Part shown: positions 25,350 to 37,098 of the stretch, one piece after another
Layout: each line of letters begins with the position of its first letter
How positions within the stretch are numbered: position 1 is the first letter of the stretch
NCBI RefSeq assembly: GCF_030247195.1
Contig: NC_080670.1
Coordinates: 96,742,401 to 96,806,400, forward strand
DNA from: Topomyia yanbarensis
Lineage: Eukaryota > Arthropoda > Insecta > Diptera > Culicidae
DNA length: 64,000 nucleotides
Direction of reading: 5' to 3'
The notes under the pieces: model-generated
Databases searched by the model: none
The model's input: the letters and a program-made list of their open reading frames with translations, nothing else
Told to the model about the DNA's origin: nothing
Made by a program: the position numbers and the translations under genes

Positions 25350-27503
25350 TCTTTATCTCAATAACGAGAATATTTAGAGGGGTACTGTCTTCAGTAAAGA
25401 TGCTCGAGAAATCAAAGACTACCAGATGGTGATAGAATAGTTTGGGATACTCTCACTCTGGTGCACTAGTGAGCGTACCACCTAAAAGTATATTATAGAA
25501 TACTAACATAGAAAGATAGTTTTTTCGGCAAAGTTCTAGGGGAGATCAAGGGCTACGCAATTACAGGCAACTCAAACTGAAATAGATCCGCCAGGCGGCG
25601 CTAGTGAGCATGTACTATTTTTCAAATTCTATATCTCAAATTCATGATAATTTAGAAGGTGTCTTCGGTAATATTCATCAGCGGGTCGAGTGCTGTCCGA
25701 AGGCGAATAGATAATTTCAGAATTCAGCCACTAGCCGCTAGGGAGAATACAACTTCCAGTACATGTTAGGTGATGTTTTGTCACGAAAGTTTAATAATTT
25801 AGGGAAATGATGTTTTCTTTAAAGTTTCTGAGAACGACAAGGGTTGTTTGATAATGTAATGTCTTCGGCAAAGTTGATCGAGATGTCAAGGACCGATAGT
25901 GACAGATTAGTTTGGGATACCCTCACTATGCGGCGCTAGTGAGCATACAAGCTTTCAGTAGATGGAAGATTGCAATACATCCCAAAAAATGATAATTTAG
26001 AAAGATGTTTTCACAAAATTCTTGTGGAGGTAGAAATTTTGATAATCGAAATTTTTCTACAATATGGCAATAAGTTTTATTTTGAATGGCAATTTCTTGG
26101 TAGATGAAAACCAATTATTTTGGACATTTTCAATGCGCAGGGAGGTCCGCCAATGTATCAAAATAGAACATTTTTCAACATTTTGGGAATGAATTTCATG
26201 TTGCAAGGCAAGTTGTTGGCAGTTGAAAACCAATAGTTTTGGACACTTTCAATGCAAATGGGGTCCGCCAATGTGCTAAAATGGAAAAATTTTCAACTTT
26301 CTGGGAATGATTTTTATATTGAAAGACAAGTAGTTGGCCGTTGTTAATCAATAGATTTGGGCTTTTTCAATGCACATGGGGGTCCGTCGATGAATCAAAA
26401 TGGAAAATTTTTCAACTTCATGAGAGTGAGTTTTATATTGAAGGGTAAGTTGTTGGCAGATGAAAATTAATAGGTTTAGTGCCGCATAGTGAGAGTATCC
26501 CAAACTAATCTGTCACCATCGGGCAGTCCTTGACATCTCGAGCAACTTTGCTGAAGACATCACCCTTCTAAACTACCGTCATTTGAAGCTGAAATAAAAA
26601 GATGTATGCTGACTAGCGCCGCCTAGTGGGTGATATCAACTTTAATTATTACATTATCAAACAGCCCTTGTCGTCCTCAGAAACTTTACAGAAAGCGTCA
26701 TTTTCCTAAATTATTAAACTTTCGTGACAAAACATCACCTAACATGTACTGGAAGTTGTATTCTCCCTGGCGCCTAGTGGCTGAATTCTGCAATTATCTA
26801 TTCGCCTTCGGGCAACACTCGACCCGTTGATGAATATTGCCAAAGACACCACACTTCTAAATTATCATGATTTCGAGATATAGAATTTGAAAAATAGTAC
26901 ATGCTCACTACCGCCGCCTGACGGATCTATTTTAATTTGATATTCCCATAATCGCGTAGCCCTTGGCCTCCTCTAGAACTTTGCCGAAAACACTATCTTT
27001 CTATTAGACTTTTGAGATGTATCATATTCTAAAATGAACTGTAAGGTGGTACGCTCATTAGCGCCTCATAGTGAGAGTATCCTAAACTAATCTATCACCA
27101 TCTGGTAGTCTTTGATTTCTCGAGCAACTTTACTGAAGACAGTACCCCTCTAAGGGACCATCCATAAATGACGTAGTAATTTTGAGTGATTTTTAACACC
27201 CCCCTCACCTATGGTAGCATTTAGTCACAAACCCTGGTAATTACGTAGCTTGACGGTAACCCTTCCCCTCCTTGTCCCCGCAAAAAAAATTAAAAAAATT
27301 AAAAACCATGTTAGATGAAACGAGTAAGATTGTCGTGACATCAGGTCAACCCGTACTCCCCTTTAAAAAAGCTACGTAGCATGACATGACCTCCTATCCC
27401 CCCCCCCTGTCATCACACATCATCACAAAATACAAAACTCCACCCTCTCCATATAATGCTACGTCATTTATGGATGATCCCTAAACATTCTCGTTATTGA
27501 AGC
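25350..27503. mobile_element. Modular foldback element with 119-bp central repeats
   Basis: Two inverted arms, about 25,350-25,960 and 26,470-27,503, the latter carrying MITE copy B. Each arm has about five modules spaced 130-190 bp, each with an inverted core such as caggcggcgctagtg. The order is mirrored: caaagactaccagatggtga (25,413) against caccatctggtagtctttga near 27,098. The core between the arms has three tandem units of about 119 bp, marked by gtccgccaatg at 26,145 and 26,263 and gtccgtcgatg at 26,382. No ORF of note. It is related in architecture to the repeats at 6.7-7.4 and 22.0-22.8 kb. Confidence 0.7.
27154..27481. mobile_element. TAA-target MITE, copy B (clean insertion)
   Basis: This 328-bp element has terminal inverted repeats gggaccatccataaatgacg / cgtcatttatggatgatccc. 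TAA is duplicated on both sides (27,151-27,153 and 27,482-27,484). It interrupts the right arm of the foldback; the left arm supplies the uninterrupted sequence (ctctaaatattctcg in reverse complement). TAA duplications are typical of PIF/Harbinger-type elements (family knowledge); the superfamily is inferred from that only. Confidence 0.8.
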
Positions 27504-27744
27504 ACAATATGCAGATTGTAATTAAATCAAATCAAACACCAATCAATATTCTCTGTTACACCAAGTTCAAAGTTTAGGAAACGGATCACAGGATTTCGTA
27601 CGGAATTTGACCAGGGGAAAACCTAAAGCTCTGCCACTTCTAAACAAATACCAACAATATCAAAATAACGCCGAATTTTAAACCTTAACGTTATTTTTGT
27701 TTGGACAACAAATTCTGTCAAAACGAATTAGTTTCGCGTACGGC

Positions 27745-27935
27745 GTATTTCGGGTTGGGTTCGGGTTCGGGTTCTGTAAATTTAAGCTTCTCGGGTTCGG
27801 GTCGGGTTCCGGACTTTCAAATTTGAAATTCTCGGGTTCGGGTCGGGTCCGGGTTTTTGAAATTTTGAACTTTCGGGTTCGGGTATTTCAAATTACAAAT
27901 TATCGGTGTCTGGTCGGGTGCGGGTTTTGAACAAA
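27745..27935. repeat. CGGGTTCGGG minisatellite
   Basis: Four to five units of about 45-50 bp, each with a cgggttcgggtcgggttcgg-like GC block and an AT-rich spacer such as tttcaaatttgaaatt. Apparent ORFs on both strands are translations of the repeat. Confidence 0.85.
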
Positions 27936-28620
27936 ACAACCCAACCATTTCATGACACTGTTTGCGTCTATACACAAAACGCAGTCTTTTTTGTAGTAGT
28001 GAAATATACTTCGTGCTACGAATGGATGAGACATGTAACCGTACCAAATGTTAACACCTCTGAATCGCTAGAATTCGTCGTATTTTCTGGTGCTCAAATA
28101 TTGTATTTTTTCATTCTTGCATAAAATTCCGTCTCTTGAGATTCTCAAACTACCTGAATAATTTATTTTTTTAAACGAACATTCATGAAAGAGCATTCAA
28201 CAATACGTGTTTCACATCTAAAATTTCTTTGCGATTTATTGATAATTAGTAATAAACCAAGTGAACAGGAATTTATCGTAAAATATCGGATCAACTTTCT
28301 ATAATGGAATATAAACTTCGACAGGTACTTTAAAACCGATGCTTAGGCCGCGGCGACTTTTTCTCTACGTAAACGGTTCTGTGGGGTACATTCGTACCCC
28401 AGAACTAAAATCGCTCTAATATGTCTAATTTTTTATTAAATTTATCATTAAATTGGATAGTTTCATTCTAAAATCATTTGTAAAGTAACCTGTTTTAAAA
28501 TATTCGTGTTTTGATTATTTAATTATGTAATATTTCATTTCGAATAGACAGAGTCTTTAACATACGTCAAAATTCCCTTTTTTTTTCTTCATATTGCTAT
28601 AACTCCGGTAGCTTCAAAAC
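27936..28620. other. Unassigned sequence with a terminal-type palindrome
   Basis: No gene recognised. Contains ggggtacattcgtacccc at 28,383-28,400, the palindrome shared with the 23.4, 31.4 and 45.7 kb loci. Confidence 0.4.
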
Positions 28621-28631
28621 GATTTTGACCA
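28621..28631. repeat. 11-bp direct repeat flanking the 344-bp array (left)
   Basis: gattttgacca, repeated exactly at 30,464-30,474 on the other side of the array. It is a candidate target-site duplication for the whole array. Confidence 0.5.
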
Positions 28632-30463
28632 CTATGCTATATTTCACCCTAAGGAGGAAAATTTGGTAAAAACCAAAATTTCTCACTAGGGTGAAAATTT
28701 GTTGGTAAAAACCAGTCTTTGTACAGGAGGGCACAAATCCTTATTTCATACTATGTTGCGTTTCGGCTTCGCCTCTTCAGAAACCGACACTAACGTATTG
28801 TCGGAATAGATTAGCGCCGGCTTGACGCAAATCCCTTAAAACTAAAACACACTATGTGTTTCAATCAAACGACTGATCAAACGTGATGTCCCGTTCGAGC
28901 AGAAGTTCTGTTTATGCCGATGAGACACAAGTGAAGCCGAAACTTGTCTTGGCTTAGCAGGCCTATGCGAAAGCACTATGCTATATTTCACCCTAAGGAG
29001 GAAAATTTGGTAAAAACCAAAATTTCTCACTAGGGTGAAAATTTGTTGGTAAAAACCAGTCTTTGTACAGGAGGGCACAAATCCTTATTTCATACTATGT
29101 TGCGTTTCGGCTTCGCCTCTTCAGAAACCGACACTAACGTATTGTCGGAATAGATTAGCGCCGGCTTGACGCAAATCCCTTAAAACTAAAACACACTATG
29201 TGTTTCAATCAAACGACTGATCAAACGTGATGTCCCGTTCGAGCAGAAGTTCTGTTTATGCCGATGAGACACAAGTGAAGCCGAAACTTGTCTTGGCTTA
29301 GCAGGCCTATGCGAAAGCACTATGCTATATTTCACCCTAAGGAGGAAAATTTGGTAAAAACCAAAATTTCTCACTAGGGTGAAAATTTGTTGGTAAAAAC
29401 CAGTCTTTGTACAGGAGGGCACAAATCCTTATTTCATACTATGTTGCGTTTCGGCTTCGCCTCTTCAGAAACCGACACTAACGTATTGTCGGAATAGATT
29501 AGCGCCGGCTTGACGCAAATCCCTTAAAACTAAAACACACTATGTGTTTCAATCAAACGACTGATCAAACGTGATGTCCCGTTCGAGCAGAAGTTCTGTT
29601 TATGCCGATGAGACACAAGTGAAGCCGAAACTTGTCTTGGCTTAGCAGGCCTATGCGAAAGCACTATGCTATATTTCACCCTAAGGAGGAAAATTTGGTA
29701 AAAACCAAAATTTCTCACTAGGGTGAAAATTTGTTGGTAAAAACCAGTCTTTGTACAGGAGGGCACAAATCCTTGTTTTATACTATGTTGCGTTTCGGCT
29801 TCGCCTCTTCAGAAACCGACACTAACGTATTGTCGGAATAGATTAGCGCCGGCTTGACGCAAATCCCTTAAAACTAAAACACACTATGTGTTTCAATCAA
29901 ACGACTGATCAAACGTGATGTCCCGTTCGAGCAGAAGTTCTGTTTATGCCGATGAGACACAAGTGAAGCCGAAACTTGTCTTGGCTTAGCAGGCCTATGC
30001 GAAAGCACTATGCTATATTTCACCCTAAGGAGGAAAATTTGGTAAAAACCAAAATTTCTCACTAGGGTGAAAATTTGTTGGTAAAAACCAGTCTTTGTAC
30101 AGGAGGGCACAAATCCTTATTTCATACTATGTTGCGTTTCGGCTTCGCCTCTTCAGAAACCGACACTAACGTACCCTAGTGAGAAATTTTGGTTTTTACC
30201 AAATTTTCCTCCTTAGGGTGAAATATAGCATAGTGCTTTCGCATAGGCCTGCTAAGCCAAGACAAGTTTCGGCTTCACTTGTGTCTCATCGACATAAACA
30301 GAACTTCTGCTCGAACGGGACATCACGTTTGATCAGTCGTTTGATTGAAACACATAGTGTGTTTTAGTTTTAAGGGATTTGCGTCAAGCCGGCGCTAATC
30401 TATTCCGACAATACGTTAGTGTCGGTTTCTGAAGAGGCGAAGCCGAAACGCAACATAGTATGA
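28632..30463. repeat. 344-bp tandem array capped by an inverted copy
   Basis: Four complete head-to-tail 344-bp units start at 28,632, 28,976, 29,320 and 29,664, and a fifth (30,008) stops at 30,173. At 30,174 one unit follows in inverse orientation to 30,463. Units are almost identical (one differs as cttgttttatac against cttatttcatac), so amplification is recent. Each unit holds small palindromes (ttggtaaaaaccaa). A 78-codon minus-strand ORF recurs in every unit, but only because the DNA is repeated. A diverged relative lies at 2440-2740. Confidence 0.9.
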
Positions 30464-30474
30464 GATTTTGACCA
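30464..30474. repeat. 11-bp direct repeat flanking the 344-bp array (right)
   Basis: Exact copy of gattttgacca from 28,621-28,631. Confidence 0.5.
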
Positions 30475-32479
30475 TTTATACGACGTTGTAAAGCTTATTA
30501 AATTTCCTTTTGAACATTTTTTTTCAAAAACTGATCAAAAAGTATATTTATTCCGATGCTTTTTTGAAAACCAAACGCCAATACAAACGTTAAAAATACA
30601 GCAATATGCTGCAACGGATATGAAACAGAAAGGCGTCGCAGGAACAGGTAGAGCCGGTGCATTGTACGTGTATATAAAGTAAGTATGTTCCAGAGCCTGG
30701 GCTGCAGAAGATAACGAATCGAATGATGCGTCTTGCATACTATATACAAATCATAATCACGAATGTGTTTTGACTCTTTTATCCGCAAAAATAACGATAC
30801 CGATCCAAACGCATTTTCTAGTTACTTTGCTATAGTGCTCTCACAGAAAACAGACCATCTTCAGCATTCAACTTGTATAAAATCTCTAACGGTTTCGAAG
30901 GTAGTTGGGATATCCAAACCAGGTGCGCTACTGTCGTCATGTTTGTGGCTGAGTTCGACAGAATTGACAGCGGTTATACCTCTACCCAGTCAAACTAGTC
31001 CGGAACCGGTTCGGACTTCCAGCATGAATTCCAGCTCAAATTCATCAACCAATAGAATCGGAATCGGTTGTTTTCTTTGAGCAAGATTCCATACGGAATC
31101 CATACAGGATTTCGAACCGGTTCCGGGATGGATTTGACGAATAGTTTGGATAGGTTGGTGTGGCGCGCTAGTGTTTATCGTTTATTAATTCAAATGTTTA
31201 CACACGTTTTTTAAATATTTTTGTTCGATCATGGATGTCTGTTCTCTGTGGTGCTCTGTTATATCAAATAACAGATACTATTATTCGGCAGAGTTGGAAC
31301 TTATACAATTTTTCACAAGTTTCTCGCTTACTATGTGTCGATATTTTGCCCTTAAAAAAGATATAATAATTTTTTTGGATTATGTACACATGACAAAACA
31401 CTAACGCAAACGGTTTTGGGGGGTACATTTGTACCCCATACAAACTTTAAGCGAGCACTGTTATGTTGGTCAAATGAAACCAATAGGTGGTACCTACTTT
31501 AACGGAAGTTTAATAATAAAATTGGTTTATGATAAAGATTGCTTGCAATTAAAATAAACTGTAACGGAAAAATAAGGATTTGAACTCACAAATTTGGTGG
31601 TACTTTGGTGTCATTATTGCTGTTCAAATTTGAAACGGGCACATTATTTTTTTAAAAGCATAGTTTAGGCCAAATTTATTTTCTAGAGACTGTCTTTGTT
31701 CCATCAGACCTAAACCTAGCTTCACTTCCGCCAGGTTTCGTTGTTCATGACACTCATATGGTGATGGTATAATAGCACAACTATCAAATCAGTGGTACAT
31801 ATATGAAACAAGCACTTTCTGTCATATTGTTCCCGGGCTGAGCTGTTGCATGATCCGGAGTCCTTCATGAAAATACATGAATTTCCACGAGCTTAAGGAA
31901 TCGATCGCAAAAATTTTGTGTGTTCCGTTGAAGCCATTAACGGATTTTTAAAAGTTTGGAGTCGTTCCGAGAGCTCCATTGGAGATGTCGAAGTATCTCC
32001 ATTAGCGCGCTTACCGTATAATCTGAAGCATAAAATAACTTAGATACCCAATCATAGATCGTCCTAACGTTAATGATAACGTGGGTGACGTCATGTAAAC
32101 TGTCGAATACGAATTGCCAATTGCCATAGCTTAATTTAATACATGTAATAAATTATACGAAACTGCCTTGCAGGAATAGTTTCTGATAACACATTAGAAA
32201 CTTTGGCTAAGTACGACGGGCAAGGTTGTTGGAAACTGTGACTGTTAAGCTTTCTGTTTCCCCATGAGTTAGCCGCCGATTTAACTTAATTTCCGGTTAA
32301 GATATCGACGATTTATAAGTTTCTCAGAACATTACAATAATTACGTTCAATAATAGTAAATATAAATGCGGATTCTACTCGGCAGTGATTTGTTTTGCCA
32401 TATGCAGATATAAATCAATGCGTATGGTGCTACTTCAGATTCGAGTGATTCTACTATTCTTAGGTGAGCCTAGGGTCCA
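30475..32479. other. Unassigned sequence
   Basis: No gene or RNA recognised. Contains ggggtacatttgtacccc at 31,420-31,437, again preceded by a ctaacgcaaacggt motif. Confidence 0.4.
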
Positions 32480-32825
32480 GCTCGGGTGCCTAAAATTAAA
32501 AATCTTCGAGATCTTTGGTTGATTCTCCGTATTAGCAAGTTGGATTCGGATCGGGCTTTTCAAATTTTAAATTTTCGGGTTCGGGTCGGGTTGGGGTTTT
32601 CAAATTTTAAAATTCTCGGGTCAGGTCGGGTTCGGGTTTTACAAAATTTTCATTCTCGGGTACGGGTCAGGTTCGGGTTTTTAAGTTTCAAAATGTACGG
32701 GCTCGGGTCGGGTTTTTCAAATTTTATAATTTCGGGCTCGGGTTGGGTTCGGGTTTTTAAATTTTCATGCTCTCGGGTTCGGGTCGGGTACGGGTTCGAA
32801 AAAAATTGAAACCCGACCATCTCTA
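32480..32825. repeat. CGGGTTCGGG minisatellite, longest copy
   Basis: About seven degenerate units of 45-50 bp with cgggttcgggtcggg-type blocks. The right edge aacccgaccatctct is the inverse of the left edge of the 13.55-kb copy. The 107-codon plus-strand ORF is a repeat translation. Confidence 0.85.
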
Positions 32826-33134
32826 GTATCTATGTGTGCTCAACGCTCTCTTGCTGCATCACGTTTGCTCACCAAGCCGAAATGTAATGGCAACAGTGCA
32901 ATTTTGTGAGAACTCTGTTGAAAGTTTATTTATTCTACGCTGAACGTGGCGAGCCCAATTGGCTGTTGGTTTACCGTTTCTTTATGTCTGCTGTCACAGC
33001 GACAGCCTTTACAAAGTGATAACATTCTTCTTCCAAACTGGTTAAACAGTCTTCTAGGGCTGTCTTATGCAGAATATCATCACTAAACATTTGCATTGCG
33101 TTTGAATCGGCGAGGCGCTTACAATTCCCGCTAA

Positions 33135-33907
33135 GGGGCCGTACACAAATGACGTAGCTTTTTTCGGCGATTTTTGACCCCTCCCTCCCCCCACGTAGCA
33201 TTTGGTCACAAAATTCTAACCATTCCCTCGTAAATAACGTAGCATTTACCTACCCCCTCCCCCTCATCCCATGCAAAGCGCCCGGGAGATGAAAAAAAAT
33301 TACATATGTTTTTCAATTATTTTAAATAACTACATGTCCTTTCAAAATGTTTGACGACTTTTATCAACATTTTCATTATAACAGCAAATTGCGTGTAAAA
33401 TAAGCCCATTTCATGACAAATATAGTGTTGATAGTTTTGTTTTGAATTTTATAAGTCAAAGGTAGCATGAAGAGAAGTTCTCTCAGTTCACAATCGTGCA
33501 GCCGCCAATGATTGTAAGAAGCATACGTTCATCTAAATTACTAAATTTTGTTTGGTTGAATCCGAAGTGAAAATTTAATTCAGCTTTCAAACTAAGTCTA
33601 CTAATTAGCAACATTAGCTAACTAATGTAGCAAGTTAAATCCGCATACAAAATCTTTTTGTATTTTCGCGAACTTGCAATTCCGCGAATCGTAAAATTTA
33701 CCTCATGAAAAACCGCATCAAAAGTAACTTGTTTGAATTTAAATTTATTTCTCTTGGGAATGGATGATCATTAAATTGTTTTCTCTAAACAATGGGTTTT
33801 AAACTTAATGCTACGTCGCACAACTTCTGACCCTACCCTCCCCCTCGTCACACGTCGTCACAAAAATCCCTACCCCCCAAAATGCTACGTCATTTATGCA
33901 TGGCCCC
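33135..33907. mobile_element. TAA-target MITE, copy C (773 bp)
   Basis: Ends ggggccgtacacaaatgacg and cgtcatttatgcatggcccc are inverted repeats related to those of copies A and B. TAA flanks both sides (33,132-33,134 and 33,908-33,910). The subterminal C-rich and G-rich blocks resemble copies A and B, but the AT-rich centre is longer, which suggests a subfamily or an internal insertion. No ORF. Confidence 0.75.
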
Positions 33908-33910
33908 TAA

Positions 33911-35394
33911 GAATTATTGCATGTTTAACCGTTATGTGTCCGGCGGGGTAACCGGGTACCTTTTCAGGTTTCAATTAATTAAATTTCAACATTTTATCCA
34001 TAGCTGGAAATTGAAACTTTGTGACATCTTAGAATTTCACTAAGTCAAGCTATTGGATTAATAAAATTGTTGATATAGTAAGGAGGGGGTGAGGAGGGGC
34101 TCCTTAATCTATTTTACTACGTAAGGGGCCGACGGGGATACCCGGCTACTTACAAAATCCGGATTTCCGGAAGCATGTGCCAGTGTAAGTATACTATTTG
34201 TGAATTTCAATGGAATACTGGCAATATGGGTATCAAAATTCTTGAATTTCATCAGTATTTCGTGGTTTTGGAACCTTGATTTTTGCAATGAATTTTTTTT
34301 TTAAATTTTGAGCACCACAAAACTAAATTTTTTGGTTAGCATCATAGGCGGCTCCACCCGGCTGACAAAGGGGGGTACACCTTTCTGACAAAATAGTGTC
34401 GAATTTTGGATACGTTTTTAAACACGGTTCGTATTTCAAGTTTGGCGAAATCACACCATCCTAGAATGCAATCCCTACTAATCTTCAAAGAGTTCATTTC
34501 GCCATTGATCCTTTTTTTACTACAAACAGCTCGTTGTGATTCTTTTTGTGTTGTTCCCATTCGTCAATCTGAAAGGTTTTGCATAGTAGAGCTGTTAGCG
34601 CTTCCAAACTCAAAAAGTATTTCTGTAGTGTCAATGTACAATCGCGTCATTTCCCGTGCAAAGTCAAGCATCAAAATTACAGAAAAACGAAATAACATTT
34701 TGATATGAACTTCAAAGTTGAATGTTAATTTGCTAAATAAGATATCAAAATTTGTTTTCATTTTGCTGCACTTATTTGTTTATTTATTTGAATACTTACT
34801 TTCTTATCAACAAGTAATTTCACAACTCAATCAATTTACAATTTAGTTTTACTGACTGCACTAACCTATATTCTGTTTGATGTCATGGGGCAATTTTTCT
34901 GGCCCAACAATACATATAAATTCTATATCATTGAAGAACAGCGTGTACAGTGATGTACACATATTGCTTCCTTGTATGACTGCTGATTTGTAACTAAACT
35001 GAGAAGAAACGCGAAGATCCAGGTATCATTTTGCTAGACAAATATCTATCTATTCTATTCGGTCAAAGTACACCTTTAAACTGCCATTCTTTACCTTTCA
35101 CTGACTTAGGCAAATTCCTTGTTCCACTAGAAGCAGATTCCCATAAAATAATACAAATTGTGCTCATCCCTTAAGGTCGTCCTAGCACAAGTCCAAGTAC
35201 AAGTATTAATTCAACTACATTCATTAAAAGCTCAGCCTGATGAGAAGCATTGTTTCTCAGTCGTTAGCCAGTTGATTCAAATCCAGTATCTTGCTGCAGC
35301 TTTTAATGGGTTGGTCAATCGTAGTTGAAATTCCTATAGGTTTCACACAAGCAAGTCACTTAGGACAATTGATCTTTGGTTTATTCGTCAAAGA
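33911..35394. other. Unassigned sequence
   Basis: Two related motifs, ccggcggggtaaccgggtac (33,940) and gccgacggggatacccggct (34,128), lie in direct orientation and may be element edges. Short overlapping ORFs at 34,342-34,761 have no recognisable domain. Confidence 0.3.
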
Positions 35395-35890
35395 TCTATG
35401 CCATCATGGCAAAAAACTGTACGTCGAACTGATCCGGTGAATCCATCTTCAAGTGCTGATAAAACTTGATGAATGTGTTTTAATCGATGATGAAACTTAT
35501 GCGAAAACCTATTTCAAACAAATCCCGAGGTCCGAATTTCACAAGGTTACTGCTCGCGGTTTCTAGCAGAATAGAGTTTATTTTTGTCGATGAATTATCG
35601 AATAAAAAATTGGCAAGGAAACTGTTCCTGTGGCAAGAAAACCAGCACCAGTTGTCCTATGATGGTCCAGTTACGTTATGAGCAGATCTAGCCGGCTGCC
35701 ATAACAGCAAGCTGAACTATCAAAATTGTCTACAGTTCCGTCCTGTAGAGACATTTCGGATGATAATGAAGTGGAAATTGAAGATGAATGGAGCATTTAC
35801 CAGTGACATTGGTAGGATGAAAAATTAGTGGAAATAGCTTGCCAAGACCGTGACTGAAGAAGATGTGCTACAAAGTTTCTCTAAAGACGG
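35395..35890 (+). pseudogene. Decayed Tc1/mariner-type transposase remnant
   Basis: Translated plus-strand segments, in shifting frames and with stops, follow the order of a mosquito mariner-type DDE transposase. First comes LDECVLIDDETYAK (35,460-35,505; first catalytic Asp region). Next is IKNWQGNCSCGKKTST (about 35,600-35,648), then ADLAGCHNSK (second Asp at 35,685-35,687). Last is FRPVE (Glu at 35,748-35,750), followed by MIMKWKLKMNG and LAKTVTEEDV. The second Asp and the Glu are only 21 residues apart, against about 34-39 normally, so an internal deletion is present. N-terminal DNA-binding domains were not found. Subgroup is uncertain; it resembles the DD37E-like mosquito group from memory. 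Confidence 0.7.
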
Positions 35891-36523
35891 TTAAAAATAC
35901 ACGAATTTGTCTGGTTCTCATTTCTAAATCACCTAGCCTTTCTGCCGATTTGTTTGACGTGTGCTAACTTGGAATCGTTCTGAAATATTCGAGATTGTGA
36001 TATCGGTAATATCCCAAGCTCGAAAGTTTATTTTATACTATTAATTTCGCACAGAATTAGAAATAATTTTGAATTTCAGACACTATGAATGTACGGGTAC
36101 AAAAGTCTGAGTTTAACAATTACGAGTTTACTATAATTATAGGAAGTTGTTTTAGAAACTACCACATAATTTCATGTTTTTACTCAGAATATATGAAATA
36201 ATATGCAAATATTCTTGAAATTGCCCCTAGGTAAAATGTTTTTCTTATGTTTTATCTGTTTGGACACAATTAATTTGCTTTACGGAAAATCAGTACACAA
36301 ATTTATCTAATTAACTGATAACTGTCTAGAAATTTGCCAAAACATGAGCACTATAACTGATAGTTTTGAATCGATTACAATGAATCATGCATCCTGGAAT
36401 AACGCAATTCATAAAATCAGTTGACCAGTCTGCTCTAACTCGGCTAGATAATGATACTGTAACAGATTTAAATTTTTTGTTGATTTGTACATTGTACGAA
36501 AGCAAAGAACAATGTGTTATATT
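35891..36523. other. Unassigned AT-rich sequence
   Basis: Nothing recognised. Confidence 0.4.
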
Positions 36524-36645
36524 TAAGCTGACCAACTCGACGAAAAAATCCGTACGTTGTGCGAACAGTTTGCCTGAACGTGGTGAACGATTACGCTTTA
36601 TTGCGGTATGGTATACGGATTTTTTCATCGGAGTTGGTCAGCTTA
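36524..36645. repeat. 122-bp hairpin MITE-like inverted repeat
   Basis: Arms of about 31 bp (36,524-36,554 and 36,615-36,645) begin taagctgaccaactc and end gagttggtcagctta. Only a few mismatches separate them, with a loop of about 60 bp. The edges read (t)taa and tta(g), so TA or TTAA could be the target. No ORF. Confidence 0.6.
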
Positions 36646-37098
36646 GTTATATTCCTGCAATGTGAAACTACAAGGTAGCGGTTGATGTTAAGAATTGACG
36701 TATCCATTACGATGATACGTGGGTACAAAAACAGTGACAAAGATGACGCACTAAAGCGACATTTGAAAGAATTTCTTTGCAGATGCTCTGCACGGTGTTC
36801 GAGTGATGGGAAAGTGAAAAGCCCTACCAGACCTAACGATATCAAATTTAAGTCTAAGCTACGTACGCCAGATCAAGAGTTAGTACTTTAGGCAGACGGC
36901 ATATCAAGAAAGCCATGTATATGTGCTACCAAAAATCATCTAGTACTAGCCAAATCAGTACACAGTTTTCATGCCGTCATTTTACCTAGGATATGGAAAA
37001 TAAAAATTAATGTATTATCTTGCGTTGCGTGGGTCGGTTGAGTGATCTTGCTTGAGGAGGGTGGATAAGTTTCACATCATCTTCCTGGGGACATTATA

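Noticed and set aside
28842..30110. Identical 78-codon ORF repeated every 344 bp (possible multigene family)
   Set aside because: The DNA itself is repeated almost perfectly, there is no recognisable domain, and the diverged copy at 2440-2740 does not keep the frame.
28632..30463. CRISPR-like or Helitron array
   Set aside because: Units are contiguous 344-bp repeats with no spacers. A hairpin followed by ctag occurs in the unit, but the inverted copy ends a few bases past it and no A/T insertion site is seen, so neither interpretation holds.
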